Assembly: GCF_000168975.1 (NCBI RefSeq)
Contig: NZ_AAUW01000011.1
Location: 124,001-188,000, forward strand
DNA from: Roseibium aggregatum IAM 12614
GTDB taxonomy: Bacteria; Pseudomonadota; Alphaproteobacteria; Rhizobiales; Stappiaceae
Length of the DNA stretch: 64,000 bases
Reading direction: 5' to 3'
Shown: positions 24,315 to 32,890 of the stretch, piece by piece
Position numbering within the stretch: position 1 is the first letter of the stretch
How the letters are laid out: each line of letters begins with the position of its first letter
Position numbers and translations under genes: made by a program
Notes under the pieces: generated by a model
The model's input: the letters and a program-made list of their open reading frames with translations, nothing else
The model's database searches: none
What the model was told of the DNA's origin: nothing

Positions 24315-25096
24315 TGGAAAGCCCCATCAAGACCGAAAAACGCGACCACATTCTGGCTGTCACGCTCGACCGGCCAAAGGCCAATGCCATCGACCTGATG
24401 ACCAGCCGGATCATGGGCGATGTCTTCACCGACTTCCGCGACGATCCGGACCTGCGGGTGGCCATCGTGACCGGTGCCGGCGATAAATTCTTCTGCCCCG
24501 GCTGGGACCTGAAGGCCGCGGCCGGTGGCGATGCGGTCGACGGCGACTACGGCAAGGGCGGTTTCGGCGGCCTGCAGGAATTGCGCGGGCTCAACAAGCC
24601 AGTGATCGCCGCCGTCAACGGCATCTGCTGCGGCGGCGGGCTGGAGCTTGCGCTTTCTGCCGACATCATCCTGGCAGCAGACCATGCCACCTTCGCCCTG
24701 CCGGAAATCCGGTCAGGAACTGTGGCAGATGCTGCCAGCATCAAGCTTCCCAAGCGCATTCCCTATCACATCGCCATGGAAATGCTGTTCACCGGCCGCT
24801 GGATCGAGGCCGAAGAAGCCGCCCGGTGGGGCCTCATCAACCACATCTACCCCGGACAGGATCTCATGGCGGAGGCCTGGAAACTGGCCGGGTTGCTCGC
24901 GTCCGGTCCTCCGCTCGTTTATGCCGCGATCAAGGAGATCGTGCGCGAGGCGGAAGACATGAAGTTCCAGGACGCGCTCAACCGCATCACCCGAAGCCAG
25001 TTTCAGACGGTGGAAACGCTCTACCGCTCGGAAGACCAGAAGGAAGGCGCTCGCGCCTTTGCCGAAAAACGGGATCCGGTCTGGAAGGGCCGCTAG
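24314..25096 (+). CDS. Enoyl-CoA hydratase/isomerase, CaiD-like
   Basis: 260 residues of crotonase fold. The oxyanion-hole motifs are VTGAGDKFFCPGWDLKAA (about 57-74) and GICCGGGLELALSADI (about 101-116); the ALPEIRSGTVADAAS segment carries a Glu in the hydratase position. In this operon it is the candidate crotonobetainyl-CoA hydratase giving carnitinyl-CoA. Translationally coupled to the CoA ligase. A 112-bp leader separates it from the BKACE gene, so a second promoter or processing site may lie there. Confidence 0.82.
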   Translation: MESPIKTEKRDHILAVTLDRPKANAIDLMTSRIMGDVFTDFRDDPDLRVAIVTGAGDKFFCPGWDLKAAAGGDAVDGDYGKGGFGGLQELRGLNKPVIAAVNGICCGGGLELALSADIILAADHATFALPEIRSGTVADAASIKLPKRIPYHIAMEMLFTGRWIEAEEAARWGLINHIYPGQDLMAEAWKLAGLLASGPPLVYAAIKEIVREAEDMKFQDALNRITRSQFQTVETLYRSEDQKEGARAFAEKRDPVWKGR

Positions 25097-25208
25097 ATCA
25101 TCCTGCGCTCGACCACATCCGCAAAAGACAATCCAACACTTTCAAACCAGTCAGCTTCTGGCAGTTCAATCGATACCGGTTCAACCGCCACTGATACAGG
25201 AGGACCCA

Positions 25209-26126
25209 ATGCCATTGACCATGAACCGCGACGTCTTCATCACCTGCGCGGTAACCGGTTCCGGCGGGACACAGGACAAGTCTCCGCATGTGCCCCGCAG
25301 CCCGAAGCAGATCGCCGACAGCGCCATTGATGCGGCAAAGGCCGGCGCGGCCGTCGTCCATTGTCATGTGCGCGATCCGGAGACGGGAGCTCCGTCCCGG
25401 CGGGTGGAGCTTTACCGCGAAGTCACGGATCTCATTCGCGCTGCCGATGTGGATGTGGTTCTGAACCTCACCGCGGGCATGGGCGGCGACATCGTTTTCG
25501 GGTCCACCGAAAGCCCCCTGCCGCTGGTCGAAAAAGGCACCGACATGGTCGGCGCAACCGAGCGCATGGCGCATATCCGCGAATGCCTTCCTGAAATCTG
25601 CACGCTCGACTGCGGCACCATGAATTTCGCCGAGGCCGATTACGTCATGACCAACACCCCGGGCATGCTGCGCGCCATGGGGGCCATGATGACCGAACTC
25701 GGCGTGAAGCCGGAAATCGAAGCCTTCGACACCGGTCACCTCTGGTTTGCCAAGCAACTCGTCAAGGAAGGCACGCTCGCCTCCCCAGCCCTTGTCCAGC
25801 TTTGCATGGGCGTGCCCTGGGGCGCGCCCAACGACCTCAACACCTTCATGGCCATGGTCAACGCCATTCCGGATGACTGGGCGTGGTCGGCCTTCAGCCT
25901 CGGCCGGGACCAGATGCCCTATGTGGCTGCCTCCGTTCTGGCCGGTGGCAATGTGCGCGTCGGTCTGGAAGACAATCTCTTCCTGGAAAAGGGCGTTCTT
26001 GCAACCAATGCCCAACTGGTTGAAAAAGCGGCCGGACTGATCGAAGGCATGGGGGCCAACATCATCGGCCCGCAGGCCGTGCGTGAAAAGCTGGGCCTGA
26101 CCAAGCGCGCGCCGGTGAGCGCCTGA
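25209..26126 (+). CDS. cdhC: BKACE family dehydrocarnitine cleavage enzyme
   Basis: 305 residues from ATG 25209 (GGAGGA upstream). Zinc-dependent beta-keto acid cleavage enzyme: VFITCAVTGSG, AAVVHCHVRDPETGAPS with the metal His pair, LTAGMGGDIVFG, and GNVRVGLEDNLFLEKG. It condenses dehydrocarnitine with acetyl-CoA to give betainyl-CoA and acetoacetate. The gene lies two genes upstream of carnitine dehydrogenase, matching cdhC in the L-carnitine pathway. Confidence 0.85.
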   Translation: MPLTMNRDVFITCAVTGSGGTQDKSPHVPRSPKQIADSAIDAAKAGAAVVHCHVRDPETGAPSRRVELYREVTDLIRAADVDVVLNLTAGMGGDIVFGSTESPLPLVEKGTDMVGATERMAHIRECLPEICTLDCGTMNFAEADYVMTNTPGMLRAMGAMMTELGVKPEIEAFDTGHLWFAKQLVKEGTLASPALVQLCMGVPWGAPNDLNTFMAMVNAIPDDWAWSAFSLGRDQMPYVAASVLAGGNVRVGLEDNLFLEKGVLATNAQLVEKAAGLIEGMGANIIGPQAVREKLGLTKRAPVSA

Positions 26127-26127
26127 C

Positions 26128-26892
26128 ATGAGCCGCAGAGTTCTTGTTACGGCCGGTGCCTCGGGTATCGGCCGCGCCATCGCGGAACGGTTCCTGGCAG
26201 AAGGGGACGCCGTCGCGATTTGCGATGCCGACCCTGCCGCCGTTACCGCATTCTCGAAGGCGAATGGCAACGCCATCGCTGCCGTTGCCGATGTCACGTC
26301 TGAAGCGGAGATGACCGCGTTCCTGAACGACCTGGAGCAGCGCTGGGGCGGTGTCGATGTGGTCTGTGCCAATGCCGGCACCGGTGGTCCAGCCGGCGCG
26401 ATCGAGACGCTGGACTATGCGGAATGGCAACGCTGTGTCGCCACCAACCTCCACGGCGCCTTCCTGACCTGCCGCTGGGCGGCCAGAGTGTTGAAAGCTC
26501 AGGGGCATGGCCTGATCACCCTCACCTCCTCGACAGCCGGTCTTTACGGCTACCCGTTCCGCTCGCCCTACGCTTCGGCCAAATGGGCGATCGTCGGCCT
26601 CACCAAGACGCTTGCAATGGAACTCGGGCCGCACGGCATCCGCGTCAACGCAGTCTGCCCCGGTGCGGTGGAAGGGGAGCGGATGGACCGGGTCGTCGCG
26701 ATGGAAGCCAAGGCGCGCGGCGAGAGCGAAGAGGCCATTCGCCAAAGCTACGTGAAGGGCGTTTCGCTGAAGACCTGGGTCACCGCGCAGGATGTCGCAA
26801 ACTCCATTCACTTTCTGGCGTCAGAAGCAGGCGCCCGCATTTCAGGACAGATCCTGGCCATCGACGGCCACACGGAGACCTTAGCACCATGA
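26128..26892 (+). CDS. SDR family oxidoreductase in the carnitine operon
   Basis: 254 residues, classical short-chain dehydrogenase: LVTAGASGIGRAIAERF cofactor loop (about 5-21), CANAGTGGP (about 82-90), catalytic Ser in TLTSSTAGLYGYP, and YASAKWAIVGLTK with Tyr and Lys. The acidic residue in ICDADP after beta2 suggests NAD rather than NADP. One base separates it from the BKACE stop. D-carnitine dehydrogenation is a plausible role, giving the same ketone as the L-carnitine enzyme; another hydroxy-acid substrate is possible. Confidence 0.8.
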   Translation: MSRRVLVTAGASGIGRAIAERFLAEGDAVAICDADPAAVTAFSKANGNAIAAVADVTSEAEMTAFLNDLEQRWGGVDVVCANAGTGGPAGAIETLDYAEWQRCVATNLHGAFLTCRWAARVLKAQGHGLITLTSSTAGLYGYPFRSPYASAKWAIVGLTKTLAMELGPHGIRVNAVCPGAVEGERMDRVVAMEAKARGESEEAIRQSYVKGVSLKTWVTAQDVANSIHFLASEAGARISGQILAIDGHTETLAP

Positions 26893-28316
26893 CCAGAAAA
26901 GCATCCATCATTGGCGGCGGCGTGATTGGCGGCGGCTGGGCCGCCCGTTTCCTGTTGAACGGTTGGGACGTTGCCGTCTTCGACACCGACCCGGAAGCCG
27001 AACGCAAGATCGGCGAAGTCATCGCCAATGCACGGCGCAGCCTGCCCGCGCTCTACGACAAGCGGCTGCCGGAAGAAGGCAAGCTCACCTTCACCTCCGA
27101 TCTTGCCGAAGCTGTCTCTGGAGCCGACTGGATCCAGGAGAGCGTGCCGGAACGTCTGGACCTCAAACACAAGATCCTCGGCAGCTTGACGGAGCTTGCT
27201 CCCGAAACGGCAGTCATCGGCTCGTCCACATCCGGCTTCAAACCGTCCGAACTGACCAGCGAAGGCGCAAGGGCCGTCGTCGCCCACCCGTTCAATCCCG
27301 TTTATCTGCTGCCTCTGGTCGAACTGGTCGGAGACCCGGCAGAGATGACACGCGCTGCTGAAATCCTGCGCGAGATCGGCATGTTCCCGCTGCAGGTGCG
27401 CAAGGAGATCGACGCCCATATCGCCGACCGCCTTCTGGAAGCTGTCTGGCGCGAAGCGCTCTGGCTGGTCAAGGATGGCATCGCCACGACGGAAGAGATC
27501 GACGAGGCGATCCGCATGGGCTTCGGCCTGCGCTGGGCACAGATGGGCCTTTTCGAAACCTATCGCATCGCCGGTGGTGAAGCCGGCATGAAGCACTTCA
27601 TGGCTCAGTTCGGCCCCTGCCTTTCCTGGCCCTGGACCAAACTGATGGACGTGCCGGAATTCACCGACGAACTGGTCGATCTGATCGCCGGTCAGTCAGA
27701 TGCCCAGTCGGGCCATCGCTCCATTCGTGAACTGGAACGCCTGCGCGATGACAATCTCGTCGGCATGATGCGGGCCCTCAAGAAAAGCGGCAGCGGCGCG
27801 GGCGGCGTTCTCAACGATCACGAACGGGCCTTGGCGGCGCCGGCGGAAGCCGACCTGCCGATCACGGGCGATCGCCAGATCCCGCAAAGCTGGACCGACT
27901 ACAATGGCCACATGAACGAGGCGCACTATCTGGAAGCGGGCGCGGCGGCAACCGACCGGTTCATGGAACTGATCGGTGCGGATGCCGACTACATCGCGAC
28001 CGGCAAGAGCTACTTCACCGTTGAAAACCACCTGCGTTACCTGGACGAGCTCCTGGCGGGCGAACGCCTGACGGTCACGACCCAGGTGCTTCAGGGAGAA
28101 GGCAAGAAGATGCAGCTCTTTCACTTCCTGAAAAACGCCGACGGCAAACTTGCCGCGACCATGGAGACGCTGCTGCTTCATGTCGATCTCGACACCCGCG
28201 CCAGCTCTCTGCCGGGGGAAGAAGTCGCCAAAAAGCTCAAGGTCTTCGCCGATGCCCACAAGGCTCTGCCCTTGCCGGACGGCGCCGGCCGCTTCGTCGG
28301 GCAGAAGGCCGCCTGA
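26889..28316 (+). CDS. L-carnitine dehydrogenase fused to betainyl-CoA thioesterase
   Basis: 475 residues. Residues 1-320 are a 3-hydroxyacyl-CoA dehydrogenase-type NAD enzyme: KASIIGGGVIGGGWAARF, VPERLDLKHKIL, SSTSGFKPSEL, AHPFNPVYLLPLVE (catalytic His). Residues 330-475 are a hotdog thioesterase with QSWTDYNGHMNEAHYLEAG (active-site Asp/Asn-Gly-His). Carnitine becomes dehydrocarnitine, and betainyl-CoA formed by the BKACE enzyme is hydrolysed to glycine betaine. This corresponds to cdhA plus cdhB of Pseudomonas; the fusion is known in alphaproteobacteria. It overlaps the SDR stop by 4 bp and ends the operon. Confidence 0.88.
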   Translation: MTRKASIIGGGVIGGGWAARFLLNGWDVAVFDTDPEAERKIGEVIANARRSLPALYDKRLPEEGKLTFTSDLAEAVSGADWIQESVPERLDLKHKILGSLTELAPETAVIGSSTSGFKPSELTSEGARAVVAHPFNPVYLLPLVELVGDPAEMTRAAEILREIGMFPLQVRKEIDAHIADRLLEAVWREALWLVKDGIATTEEIDEAIRMGFGLRWAQMGLFETYRIAGGEAGMKHFMAQFGPCLSWPWTKLMDVPEFTDELVDLIAGQSDAQSGHRSIRELERLRDDNLVGMMRALKKSGSGAGGVLNDHERALAAPAEADLPITGDRQIPQSWTDYNGHMNEAHYLEAGAAATDRFMELIGADADYIATGKSYFTVENHLRYLDELLAGERLTVTTQVLQGEGKKMQLFHFLKNADGKLAATMETLLLHVDLDTRASSLPGEEVAKKLKVFADAHKALPLPDGAGRFVGQKAA

Positions 28317-28324
28317 CAAGGCCC

Positions 28325-28357
28325 CGTCCGCGGTCACCCGGACCGCGGACGGGACGT
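28325..28357. terminator. Terminator after the carnitine operon
   Basis: CGTCCGCGGTC (28325-28335) pairs perfectly with GACCGCGGACG (28341-28351) and is followed by GGACGTTTT. It lies between convergent genes. Confidence 0.75.
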
Positions 28358-28371
28358 TTTACCGAACAGGC

Positions 28372-29955
28372 TTACTGGGAAGGCTGAACCATGAACCCGG
28401 CCACGACACCAGCGGCATCGGAATAGACATCGGGCCGCGCAAACAGATCGCATCTCCCTGCTCCGGGTGACCAGTTGAACCCGAGACACGTGCGCTCCGC
28501 GCAAAGCGTCTCGCACTGACCGGCTGATCCGGCCTGCAGGCTCTCGTCCGGCTGACCGGGAAAGCCCTTGTTCTGCTTGGTGAATGTCTGGACCGGTACA
28601 GTCACGTTGGGTTTGAGAGACCCGGCAGCGGCGCGTTGCACATAAGTGTCGGCCTTGGAAAGCAGATACAGCAAGCCATTGCTGTAGCCGGACGATTTCT
28701 GAATGCAGATCCGGTTCCACCTGTCGTAGGTCACCGCGTCGCAACCGCTTCGGGCGGTACACGACGAGATGCAGTCTTCCGCACCCATGTTGCGCAGCAA
28801 GCCGTCCGGCAGGTCTCCGCCATACAGATCATAGCCGCTCAGGCGCACAAAACCGCCCTCGCCTGACGAAACAGACGCCGATAGAGGCGCATTGCTGGCC
28901 TGTGCGGAGGCAGTTCTTCCTGCCGCTGTGCCGAGCGTCTGCGAGGCCGGCAACAGATACCAGTAGGGCGCGGAAAATTCTTCTCCCACCCCGTCTCCGA
29001 AATCGTCACCAACCGAATACTGCTCGAAATAGACACTCAGCGGGCTGTAATCGGTATCCCAGAAGCGTTTCCAGTCGTCGGATATCCGGACCGAACACCC
29101 GAGCGCCGAAAACTTGCTCGCCGAGAAATAGTTGAAGACCTTGCCGACAAGGTCCTCTCCTTGCCGTGTCAGCACCACCTTGCGCTCGCCGTCCGGATCG
29201 CCGGCCAGGATTTCCTCGTAGTATTGTGCGCTGGTCGTATACCCCGGCCTGCCATCCATCAGATTGGCGGCATAGGCATTGTCGCAGACATTGGCGATCT
29301 CCCGCTCCGTGATCGAGGCCGGCGGCGTCATTCCTGTAACCGTGATATTGGCCAGAACCGCATCGCCAACGGTTTCGATGTGGAACATGTTTTCAGGGCG
29401 CGTTCCAAGGATCCGCTGGTAAAGGAAATCGGTCATCGCCTTTACGCCGTGCTCCTCGCTCAACTTGATATCGAAAAAGGATTCGGCTGCCTTCAGCGCA
29501 ATCGCAAAGGCCGTCTGAACTTCGCTGGCCGGATAACTGTTCTCGTTGGGCAGATTGAGGCTGGGCGAATGGAACCCAAGCTTGCCGCCGGGCCGCAGGG
29601 AGCGCATCTGAAAGCGGATCACGGCTGTCCCGATCCGCATGCTGCCGCCCAGAAAGGCCAGGGAACAGGCGGATTCACATCGCTCTCCCGAACGCACCAT
29701 GGTTGCGATATCCTGGTCCCAGATCGTATCGAACAGGCGCTTTCCTTCGGCAAAGCTGCCACCGGGGCTATCAAGGCACAGCGTGATGCCTTGCGAGGTG
29801 ATAGGCAGAACTTTCAGTTTTTCCGCATCGCCCGCAACGATCTGCCCCCGCAAATGATAATCGCACCCTTCCGCATTCGACGGAACGACGTCGGCAGCCC
29901 GCGCCACCGACGCGGCGAGACAGGAGAATATAAACACCAGGCATCTCGAAATCAT
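28372..29955 (-). CDS. Secreted ClpP-fold protein with two PAN/apple-like domains
   Basis: 527 residues from ATG 29955 (AAGGAG upstream). Signal peptide ends near SVARAADV. Residues 25-240 have the periplasmic ClpP/crotonase-like pattern: ITLCLDSPGGSFAEGKRL and GERCESACSLAFLGGS, where the second Ser is the candidate nucleophile. The C-terminal half has two Cys-rich PAN-like domains (ENCIS-type: GAEDCISSCTARSGCDAVTYD, about 400-420, and AGQCETLCAERTCLGFNW, about 485-502). PAN modules bind proteins or glycans, so this may be an exported protease or binding protein acting at the envelope. The architecture is uncommon to me. No operon partners. Confidence 0.7.
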   Translation of the reverse strand: MISRCLVFIFSCLAASVARAADVVPSNAEGCDYHLRGQIVAGDAEKLKVLPITSQGITLCLDSPGGSFAEGKRLFDTIWDQDIATMVRSGERCESACSLAFLGGSMRIGTAVIRFQMRSLRPGGKLGFHSPSLNLPNENSYPASEVQTAFAIALKAAESFFDIKLSEEHGVKAMTDFLYQRILGTRPENMFHIETVGDAVLANITVTGMTPPASITEREIANVCDNAYAANLMDGRPGYTTSAQYYEEILAGDPDGERKVVLTRQGEDLVGKVFNYFSASKFSALGCSVRISDDWKRFWDTDYSPLSVYFEQYSVGDDFGDGVGEEFSAPYWYLLPASQTLGTAAGRTASAQASNAPLSASVSSGEGGFVRLSGYDLYGGDLPDGLLRNMGAEDCISSCTARSGCDAVTYDRWNRICIQKSSGYSNGLLYLLSKADTYVQRAAAGSLKPNVTVPVQTFTKQNKGFPGQPDESLQAGSAGQCETLCAERTCLGFNWSPGAGRCDLFARPDVYSDAAGVVAGFMVQPSQ

Positions 29956-30273
29956 GGGCACTCCTTTTCGAGGCGGTCCATTTGAATAGTGTGGCAGGGC
30001 TGATCAGGTGACCGGTACGGCCGGTCCGGGAATGACATCGTCCTCTCGAAATTGCCCGTTCAAAACAGGCGACGACGCAGCAATAGACCACATCTCAAAG
30101 CAAGTCTTCAATCCACCAGACGCAGGGTTCTCCCGGCCCTGGGGCAGACCCCTCAGACATGCGATTGGGGTATCGACCCCATACTGGCGGGCCGCCCGCT
30201 CTGGCACCTTTCTCTCATCGAAAGATCGATACCCCCTCCGAAAGGAGATCATTCAAGAGAAAGGAATTGACCA
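29956..30273. other. Intergenic region between divergent secreted-protein genes
   Basis: 318 bp without a gene. It should hold the promoters of both neighbours. AAAGGA before ATG 30274 is the only clear signal. Confidence 0.4.
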
Positions 30274-30684
30274 ATGAAAGCCCTTGCCAAAACCGCTGCC
30301 GCCGCAACCGTTCTTGCCATCGCAGGCGTTGCTTCCCTCGGAGCCGTCACACCGGCTGCCGCCATGTTCGATATCTGCAAGAAGGTCCACATCACGGTGA
30401 AGAACAACACCGGCCAGCCGATCCAGCTTTACGATCTGGACTACCGTGACCTCGGCTCCAACCGCTGGCGCTCGGAAAACATTTCAAACCGCGTCATTGC
30501 CCACGGCGGCACCTATAGCGTCACCCGGAACCTGGAAGGCGTGAACAACGCCAGCACCTTTGTCCGGGTCCAGTTCCGCAAACTGAAGTCCAACGGTCGC
30601 TGGAACCTGCTCAAGACCTGGTACGCGGACTCCAGCACGTCGGTCTGCCGCAAGGGTGGAAGCTACCGCATCGTCTTCCGGTAA
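30274..30684 (+). CDS. Small secreted protein of unknown function
   Basis: 136 residues with a signal peptide (residues 1-31, cleavage near PAAA/MFD). The mature part is basic and predicted beta-rich: KKVHITVKNNTGQPIQLYDL, DLGSNRWRSE, GTYSVTRNLEGV, STFVRVQFRKL. Two cysteines (DICKK and SVCRKG) could form one disulfide joining the ends. The KNNTG phrase recalls beta-sandwich secreted proteins of the thaumatin/aegerolysin kind but is too short to assign. A strong hairpin follows at 30704-30730. Confidence 0.7.
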   Translation: MKALAKTAAAATVLAIAGVASLGAVTPAAAMFDICKKVHITVKNNTGQPIQLYDLDYRDLGSNRWRSENISNRVIAHGGTYSVTRNLEGVNNASTFVRVQFRKLKSNGRWNLLKTWYADSSTSVCRKGGSYRIVFR

Positions 30685-30703
30685 CACGCTGCCGATGACC
30701 AAC

Positions 30704-30730
30704 GAGCTGCGCCGCTCAGGCGCAGCTCTT
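30704..30730 (+). terminator. Hairpin after the secreted protein gene
   Basis: GAGCTGCGCC and GGCGCAGCTC pair around GCTCA; only TT follows, so termination is probable but not textbook. Confidence 0.5.
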
Positions 30731-30804
30731 GCCTGAAACCCAAACCAGCCCTCCCCCCTGACGCCCGGAGACACCGTTTCCGGGTGATGAAAAGGATTTG
30801 TCTC

Positions 30805-32631
30805 ATGTTTGGCAAACACATGCCCAGAGCCGTGCTGATCAGCTCCGCCTCCCTGATGACCATCGCCATTGCCGGCATCGCCTCGCAAACCATCGATTGG
30901 CAGGATCTCGGGAAGAAACTCACAGACACGACAGAAGCAGCCGGCAGAATGACCAGCTCCGGCAAGCCCGACGGTGATGCGTCGGTTTCAACAGCAGAGC
31001 TCCCGAAACAGGAAGAGACCCACACCGTCGTCGCCGAAATCGCGCGTCCGGTTGCAACTCCTCAGCCTGCTCCGGCTCCGGCGTTGCCTCAAAAACAAAG
31101 AAGTCGTTCGGATGGAGCCGGCGGTGGACTGATGACATTTTCCTCCGGCGCTGGTGGAGCTGTTCTGAACAGCGGTATTCAGTTGGAACCACCGGCAATG
31201 CCTGCCGTCCAGCTTGAAGATCGGGAACGGTTTGCCTCCGCCGAGGCCAATCCCCTGAGACGCACGAGCGCGGACCCAGTGTCGACCTTCTCCGTCGATG
31301 TCGATACCGCTTCCTATTCCTATGTCCGCAGCACGCTGTCCGGCGGCCGGTTGCCGAATCCGGATGCGGTGCGGGTGGAGGAGATGGTCAACTACTTCGA
31401 TTACAATTACCCCGTGCCCGAAAAGGGCGGCCATCCCTTCTCCACCAATGTTTCCGTGGTCGACACCCCGTGGAACGAACACACCAAGCTGATGCAGGTC
31501 GGCATTCAGGGCTACAAGGTCCCGCTCGATGACCTTCCTTCGCAGAACCTGGTGTTTCTGATCGACACCTCCGGCTCCATGGCCGATGCCAACAAGCTGC
31601 CGCTGTTGCAGCAATCCTTCCGCCTGCTGCTGTCCTCACTGCGCGACGAGGACGAAGTCGCGATCGTGACCTACGCGGGCAGTTCCGGTGTGCTTCTGGA
31701 GCCGACCAAGGTCGCCGACAAAACCCGGATCCTGGAAAAGATCAACGCGCTGACCTCCGGTGGCTCCACGGCAGGCCATGAAGGTCTGAAAGGAGCCTAC
31801 GCTCTGGCCGAAACGATGACCGGCGACGGCGAGCAGACCAGGATCATCCTGGCCACCGACGGCGACTTCAACGTCGGTCTGTCCGACCCGGACAGCCTGA
31901 AGCGTTATGTCGCCGAACAGCGGGAAAACGGCACGGCGCTCTCCGTGCTCGGCTTCGGCCGCGGCAACTACAACGATGAACTGATGCAGACCCTTGCTCA
32001 GAACGGCCAAGGCGTTGCCGCCTACATCGACACGCTGTCCGAAGCCCGCAAGGTGCTGGTGGATCAGGTGGTCAGCTCCATCTCGATGATCGCCCAGGAC
32101 GTCAAGATCCAGGTCGAGTTCAACCCGGAAACCGTCGCCGAATACCGCCTGATCGGTTATGAGACCCGAGCCCTCAGAACCGAGGATTTCAAGAACGACA
32201 AGGTCGATGCAGGCGACATCGGCGCGGGCCACAACGTCACGGCCCTTTACGAAATCACCCCTGTCGGCTCACCGGCGGAAAAGTTCTCCGACCTGCGCTA
32301 CGGCCCCAAGGAGAAAATCGAAGCCGTTCGGACGTCCTATGCGGGCGAACTCGCCTTTGTGAAGCTGCGCTACAAGTTGCCCGGAGACAAGGAAAGCACC
32401 CTGGTCGAGACACCGGTCATGGAAGACACAGTTGGCATTCCGAAGTCGGAAACCCTCTTCGCCGCTTCAGTTGCCGCCTTCGGTCAAAAGCTGAAAGGCA
32501 CCGATTACCTGGGAGACTGGGATTTCAAGGCAATCGAAAAGCTCGCCAGTGACAACAAGGGCACCGATCCGTTCGGCTACAGATCCGAATTCCTGACCCT
32601 CGTGCGCCTCGCCGACGTCGCCGAGCGCTAA
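30805..32631 (+). CDS. YfbK-like von Willebrand factor A protein
   Basis: About 608 residues from ATG 30805 (AAGGA upstream). One N-terminal hydrophobic segment (AVLISSASLMTIAIAGIAS) anchors or exports it. A Pro/Ala linker leads to a VWA domain whose metal site is complete: FLIDTSGSMADANKL (about 255-270), a Thr in LTSGGSTAGHEG, and ATDGDFNVGLSD. The flanks (FSVDVDTASYSYVRSTL before, DVKIQVEFNPETVAEYRLIGYE after) match the YfbK family with its DUF3520 end. VWA proteins of this kind bind protein ligands in the periplasm; the partner is unknown. Confidence 0.85.
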   Translation: MFGKHMPRAVLISSASLMTIAIAGIASQTIDWQDLGKKLTDTTEAAGRMTSSGKPDGDASVSTAELPKQEETHTVVAEIARPVATPQPAPAPALPQKQRSRSDGAGGGLMTFSSGAGGAVLNSGIQLEPPAMPAVQLEDRERFASAEANPLRRTSADPVSTFSVDVDTASYSYVRSTLSGGRLPNPDAVRVEEMVNYFDYNYPVPEKGGHPFSTNVSVVDTPWNEHTKLMQVGIQGYKVPLDDLPSQNLVFLIDTSGSMADANKLPLLQQSFRLLLSSLRDEDEVAIVTYAGSSGVLLEPTKVADKTRILEKINALTSGGSTAGHEGLKGAYALAETMTGDGEQTRIILATDGDFNVGLSDPDSLKRYVAEQRENGTALSVLGFGRGNYNDELMQTLAQNGQGVAAYIDTLSEARKVLVDQVVSSISMIAQDVKIQVEFNPETVAEYRLIGYETRALRTEDFKNDKVDAGDIGAGHNVTALYEITPVGSPAEKFSDLRYGPKEKIEAVRTSYAGELAFVKLRYKLPGDKESTLVETPVMEDTVGIPKSETLFAASVAAFGQKLKGTDYLGDWDFKAIEKLASDNKGTDPFGYRSEFLTLVRLADVAER

Positions 32632-32650
32632 ACACCCCCACCGCCCGCAC

Positions 32651-32684
32651 AGAAACCGGCAGCCCCACCTGCCGGTTTCTTTTT
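32651..32684. terminator. Strong terminator after the VWA gene
   Basis: AGAAACCGGCAG and CTGCCGGTTTCT pair around CCCCAC with TTTTT after it on the plus strand. Confidence 0.9.
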
Positions 32685-32720
32685 GCGCCTCTCCCCAGGT
32701 TGGCCGTCGCTCCATTCGCC

Positions 32721-32780
32721 TCCCACCAATGGTCATCCCGCCTTCGGCCATCCCGCCGTTGCTCATCCCTCCTTTGGTCA
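32721..32780. repeat. 15-bp tandem repeat, four units
   Basis: Four consecutive 15-bp units of the form TCCCNCCNNNGSYCA, all in register. In the minus strand they read as a Gly-Gly-Met-x-x repeat, but no gene covers them. A slippage-prone minisatellite in an intergenic region. Confidence 0.8.
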
Positions 32781-32890
32781 TCCCGGGCGAGCAACGCGAG
32801 ACCCCGGCCCCACTCATTCCCAGAGCTTTATAGACGACTGACAAATTCGAGAATAAATCTGATGGCTGTGCGTTTGCGCTGCCGGGCCGG

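Noticed and set aside
26424..26888. Upstream extension of the carnitine dehydrogenase frame
   Set aside because: Overlaps the SDR gene in another frame; ATG 26889 begins precisely at the NAD-binding motif.
32721..32780. CRISPR array
   Set aside because: Units are 15 bp with no spacers; it is a simple tandem repeat. No CRISPR array was seen anywhere in the window.
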